A stretch of DNA of 5,288 nucleotides from an uncultured Bacilli bacterium (GTDB taxonomy: Bacteria; Bacillota_I; Bacilli_A; RF39; UBA660): positions 1 through 5,288 of the forward strand of contig CALVUU010000103.1 of the NCBI GenBank assembly GCA_944363655.1. Direction: 5' to 3'. Of this stretch, positions 4,888 to 5,288 are shown piece after piece; the stretch's first letter is position 1, and each line of letters opens with the position of its first letter. The notes under the pieces were generated by a model. The model ran no database searches, had not been told where the DNA came from, and saw only the letters and a list, made by a program, of their open reading frames with translations. A program made the translations under genes and the position numbers.

Positions 4888-5288
4888 TTGTATATTAGCG
4901 AAGGAATTAATAAGGATTTGGAAAAAAATTAATTTTGTCTGGTATTATTGATACAAGTGATAATCAAGCATATCCAACATTAGCGGGTACAATGATATTT
5001 GGTGAATTTCCTCAAAGCTTTTATCCTCAATTGTTTGTTGCATGTGTTGTTGTTCCTGGAAATTAACTTGGAGATACAGGTGAATTTGGTGAAAGATTTA
5101 TTGATAATAAAAGAGTTGAAGGAACAATTGAAGAAATGCTTGAAGAAACAATGAAATTTTTAAGAAGAAATATGAAAACAAGCGTTATTATTAATTCTAA
5201 TGGTGAGAGAATCAATAGAACTGAATACCCAATGGAAGCCTTAAGAGAAGCAGTAGCAAATTCGTTAATTCATAGAGATTATAGTACT
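4888..5288 (+). pseudogene. Remnant of a COG2865-type ATP-binding protein (AlbA_2 / HATPase_c_4 family)
   Basis: The frame beginning at 4914 reads KLILSGIID, then PTLAGTMIFGEFPQSFYPQL, meets a TAA at 5064-5066, and continues in the same frame for 74 codons to the window edge with GDTGEFGERFID, GTIEEMLEETMKFL and EYPMEALREAVANSLIHRDYS. This order matches the middle of the so-called putative transcriptional regulator or RecG-like family with an N-terminal AlbA_2 (Schlafen-like) domain and a C-terminal GHKL ATPase-like domain; the last motif is its N-box (Glu, Asn, His-Arg-Asp). The roughly 200-residue N-terminal half is missing. A neighbouring frame from 4888 (LYISEGINKDLEK) may be a little more of it, shifted at the A run 4922-4928. 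There is no start codon with a ribosome binding site. The in-frame stop falls where relatives read through and could be a single-base change such as GAA to TAA. Decay is the simplest reading; a sequencing error cannot explain the missing 5' half. The downstream part may continue beyond the window. Confidence 0.78.

Noticed and set aside
4860..4888. TATAAT at 4883-4888 with a weak TTTTCA 17 bp upstream, considered as a promoter for the downstream remnant
   Set aside because: The -35 is poor, its position overlaps the metK end, and no start codon with a ribosome binding site follows. In such AT-rich sequence a chance TATAAT is expected.
4922..4936. A/T palindrome (AAAATTAATTTT at 4925-4936) considered as a terminator for metK
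   Set aside because: The stem would be all A-T with almost no loop and no separate T tract, so it cannot work as an ordinary intrinsic terminator. No metK terminator is claimed.
1..5288. Mycoplasma genetic code (TGA read as Trp)
   Set aside because: All tryptophans in the genes are TGG and no gene carries an in-frame TGA; stops are TAA or TAG. The absence of TGA stops is a small-sample effect.
1..5288. CRISPR array, tRNA or rRNA genes, insertion sequence ends
   Set aside because: No regularly spaced repeats, no tRNA-like cloverleaf motifs, no rRNA stretches and no transposase or terminal inverted repeats were seen by eye on either strand.

Overview
The window is a very AT-rich piece of bacterial chromosome, apparently from a low-GC Gram-positive (Firmicutes, Bacilli or a walled relative of the Mollicutes). 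The basis is strong AT bias in all codon positions, AGGAGG-type ribosome binding sites, an S-box (SAM) riboswitch with an intrinsic terminator, and a FemABX-type peptidoglycan aminoacyltransferase, which implies a cell wall. Tryptophan is always TGG, and the four complete genes end in TAA or TAG with no in-frame TGA. This argues for the standard bacterial code rather than the mycoplasma code. I cannot name a genus.

Layout. Minus strand, 1 to 1664: a two-gene operon reading leftward, a FemX-like aminoacyltransferase followed by a family 2 glycosyltransferase whose ATG overlaps the FemX stop codon (TAATG). The glycosyltransferase runs off the left edge and seems to lack most of the second half of its catalytic domain. 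A compact 108-bp divergent promoter region (1665 to 1772) separates this operon from the plus-strand genes. Plus strand: a six-helix DUF308/HdeD-like membrane protein (1773 to 2354), a short hairpin terminator, enolase with its own promoter (2436 to 3665), then a promoter, SAM riboswitch and terminator (3666 to 3823) controlling a short form of S-adenosylmethionine synthetase, metK (3850 to 4872). The right end (about 4888 to 5288) is the decayed middle part of a COG2865-type ATP-binding protein with an in-frame stop and no 5' half.

How it works together. The genes are mostly independent housekeeping units, not a single pathway: cell-envelope synthesis on the left, glycolysis (eno) and SAM synthesis (metK) on the right. 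The best-supported regulatory circuit is feedback control of metK by its product SAM: the aptamer's P1 helix, a competing antiterminator and a terminator can all be drawn from the sequence. No terminator is visible after eno, so the riboswitch terminator probably also stops or gates transcripts coming through from eno.

The points most worth a second look are the riboswitch aptamer without a P4 helix, the internally shortened glycosyltransferase, the trimmed MetK, and the COG2865 relic. I see no evidence of a new multi-gene defence or mobile system in this window.
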